Shown here in pieces: positions 5,601-5,711 of a DNA stretch of 5,711 bases. Where the stretch lies: positions 1-5,711 of the forward strand of contig QNEY01000130.1 of NCBI GenBank assembly GCA_003645385.1, written 5' to 3'. Position numbers and translations under genes: made by a program. The stretch is from Gammaproteobacteria bacterium (GTDB taxonomy: Bacteria; Pseudomonadota; Gammaproteobacteria; Nitrosococcales; Methylophagaceae). Positions within the stretch are counted from its first letter, which is position 1; every line of letters begins with the position of its first letter. Under the pieces are notes generated by a model, which was not told the DNA's origin, ran no database searches, and saw only the letters and a list, made by a program, of their open reading frames with translations.

Positions 5601-5711
5601 CTAAAATTCAAATTCAGGTTTTGGTTCCGCATTGATCATGGCGGGAATTACTGTTTCGAACACAGCTTCAGTTTGCCATTCCCATTCAGTGATACGCTGA
5701 ATAATTTGTAC
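5601..5711 (-). CDS. C-terminal 36 residues of an unidentified protein (possibly protein-L-isoaspartate methyltransferase)
   Basis: Entering from the right edge on the - strand, a frame is open for 36 codons and ends at TAG (5603-5601). It reads VQIIQRITEW, then EWQTEAVFET, VIPAMINAEP and KPEFEF. The fragment is too short for a domain assignment. The ending, a hydrophobic strand, a proline-containing loop and an aromatic F-E-F terminus, together with the position upstream of rhodanese and tolC, suggests a Pcm-like protein-L-isoaspartate O-methyltransferase. I recall that gene sharing this neighbourhood in several gammaproteobacteria. That identification is inference from context, not from a catalytic motif. 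The only sequence between its stop codon and the inserted element is 11 bp of purine-rich DNA (AAGAGATTGGA on the - strand), which could once have been the leader of the rhodanese gene. Confidence 0.6.
   Translation of the reverse strand, partial: VQIIQRITEWEWQTEAVFETVIPAMINAEPKPEFEF

Noticed and set aside
5312..5635. Open frames of 84-107 codons across the inverted-repeat element on both strands
   Set aside because: They overlap each other on opposite strands, cross the element boundaries and the end of the real right-hand gene, lack plausible start contexts and show no domain. They follow from the symmetric composition of the element.
1..5711. CRISPR array, tRNA or rRNA genes, phage or toxin-antitoxin modules
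   Set aside because: No regularly spaced direct repeats, no tRNA-like cloverleaf and no matching protein motifs were seen on either strand.

Overview
The window looks like an AT-rich gammaproteobacterial chromosome. The evidence is the gene content: a TolC-family outer membrane channel with a single-domain rhodanese directly upstream, a hybrid GGDEF/EAL membrane protein, and a DUF4080-type B12-binding radical SAM protein. The genus cannot be read from the sequence. There are no rRNA, tRNA or CRISPR signals and no phage or plasmid genes. Coding density is high except for one roughly 280-base gap near the right end.

Layout: the left end (1-972, + strand) is the 3' part of a radical SAM gene that enters from outside the window. 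It converges on a run of genes that all lie on the - strand. In their direction of transcription (right to left) these are: the last 36 codons of a gene that enters from the right (5711-5601); a 265-bp MITE-like inverted-repeat element (5589-5325); a rhodanese-like sulfurtransferase (5320-4997); a TolC-family channel (4986-3667); a membrane c-di-GMP protein with a degenerate GGDEF and an intact EAL domain (3599-1971); an isochorismatase-like cysteine hydrolase (1920-1351); and a small secreted six-cysteine protein of unknown function (1332-979). A probable intrinsic terminator for this run (955-927) lies inside the 3' end of the opposing radical SAM gene.

How the genes work together: rhodanese and tolC are tightly coupled, because the rhodanese stop codon overlaps the tolC ribosome binding site. 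The partial gene at the right edge probably belonged to the same operon. Only about 15 bp would separate it from the rhodanese without the inserted element. The EAL protein, hydrolase and small protein follow in the same direction with gaps of 67, 50 and 18 bp, and could be co-transcribed or have their own weak promoters.

The most unusual object is the element at 5325-5589. It has 32-bp terminal inverted repeats (30/32 identical), several internal hairpins including a C(UUCG)G tetraloop hairpin, and no credible gene of its own. It sits 4 bp upstream of the rhodanese start codon, inside what appears to be an operon. No complete new multi-gene system is visible.
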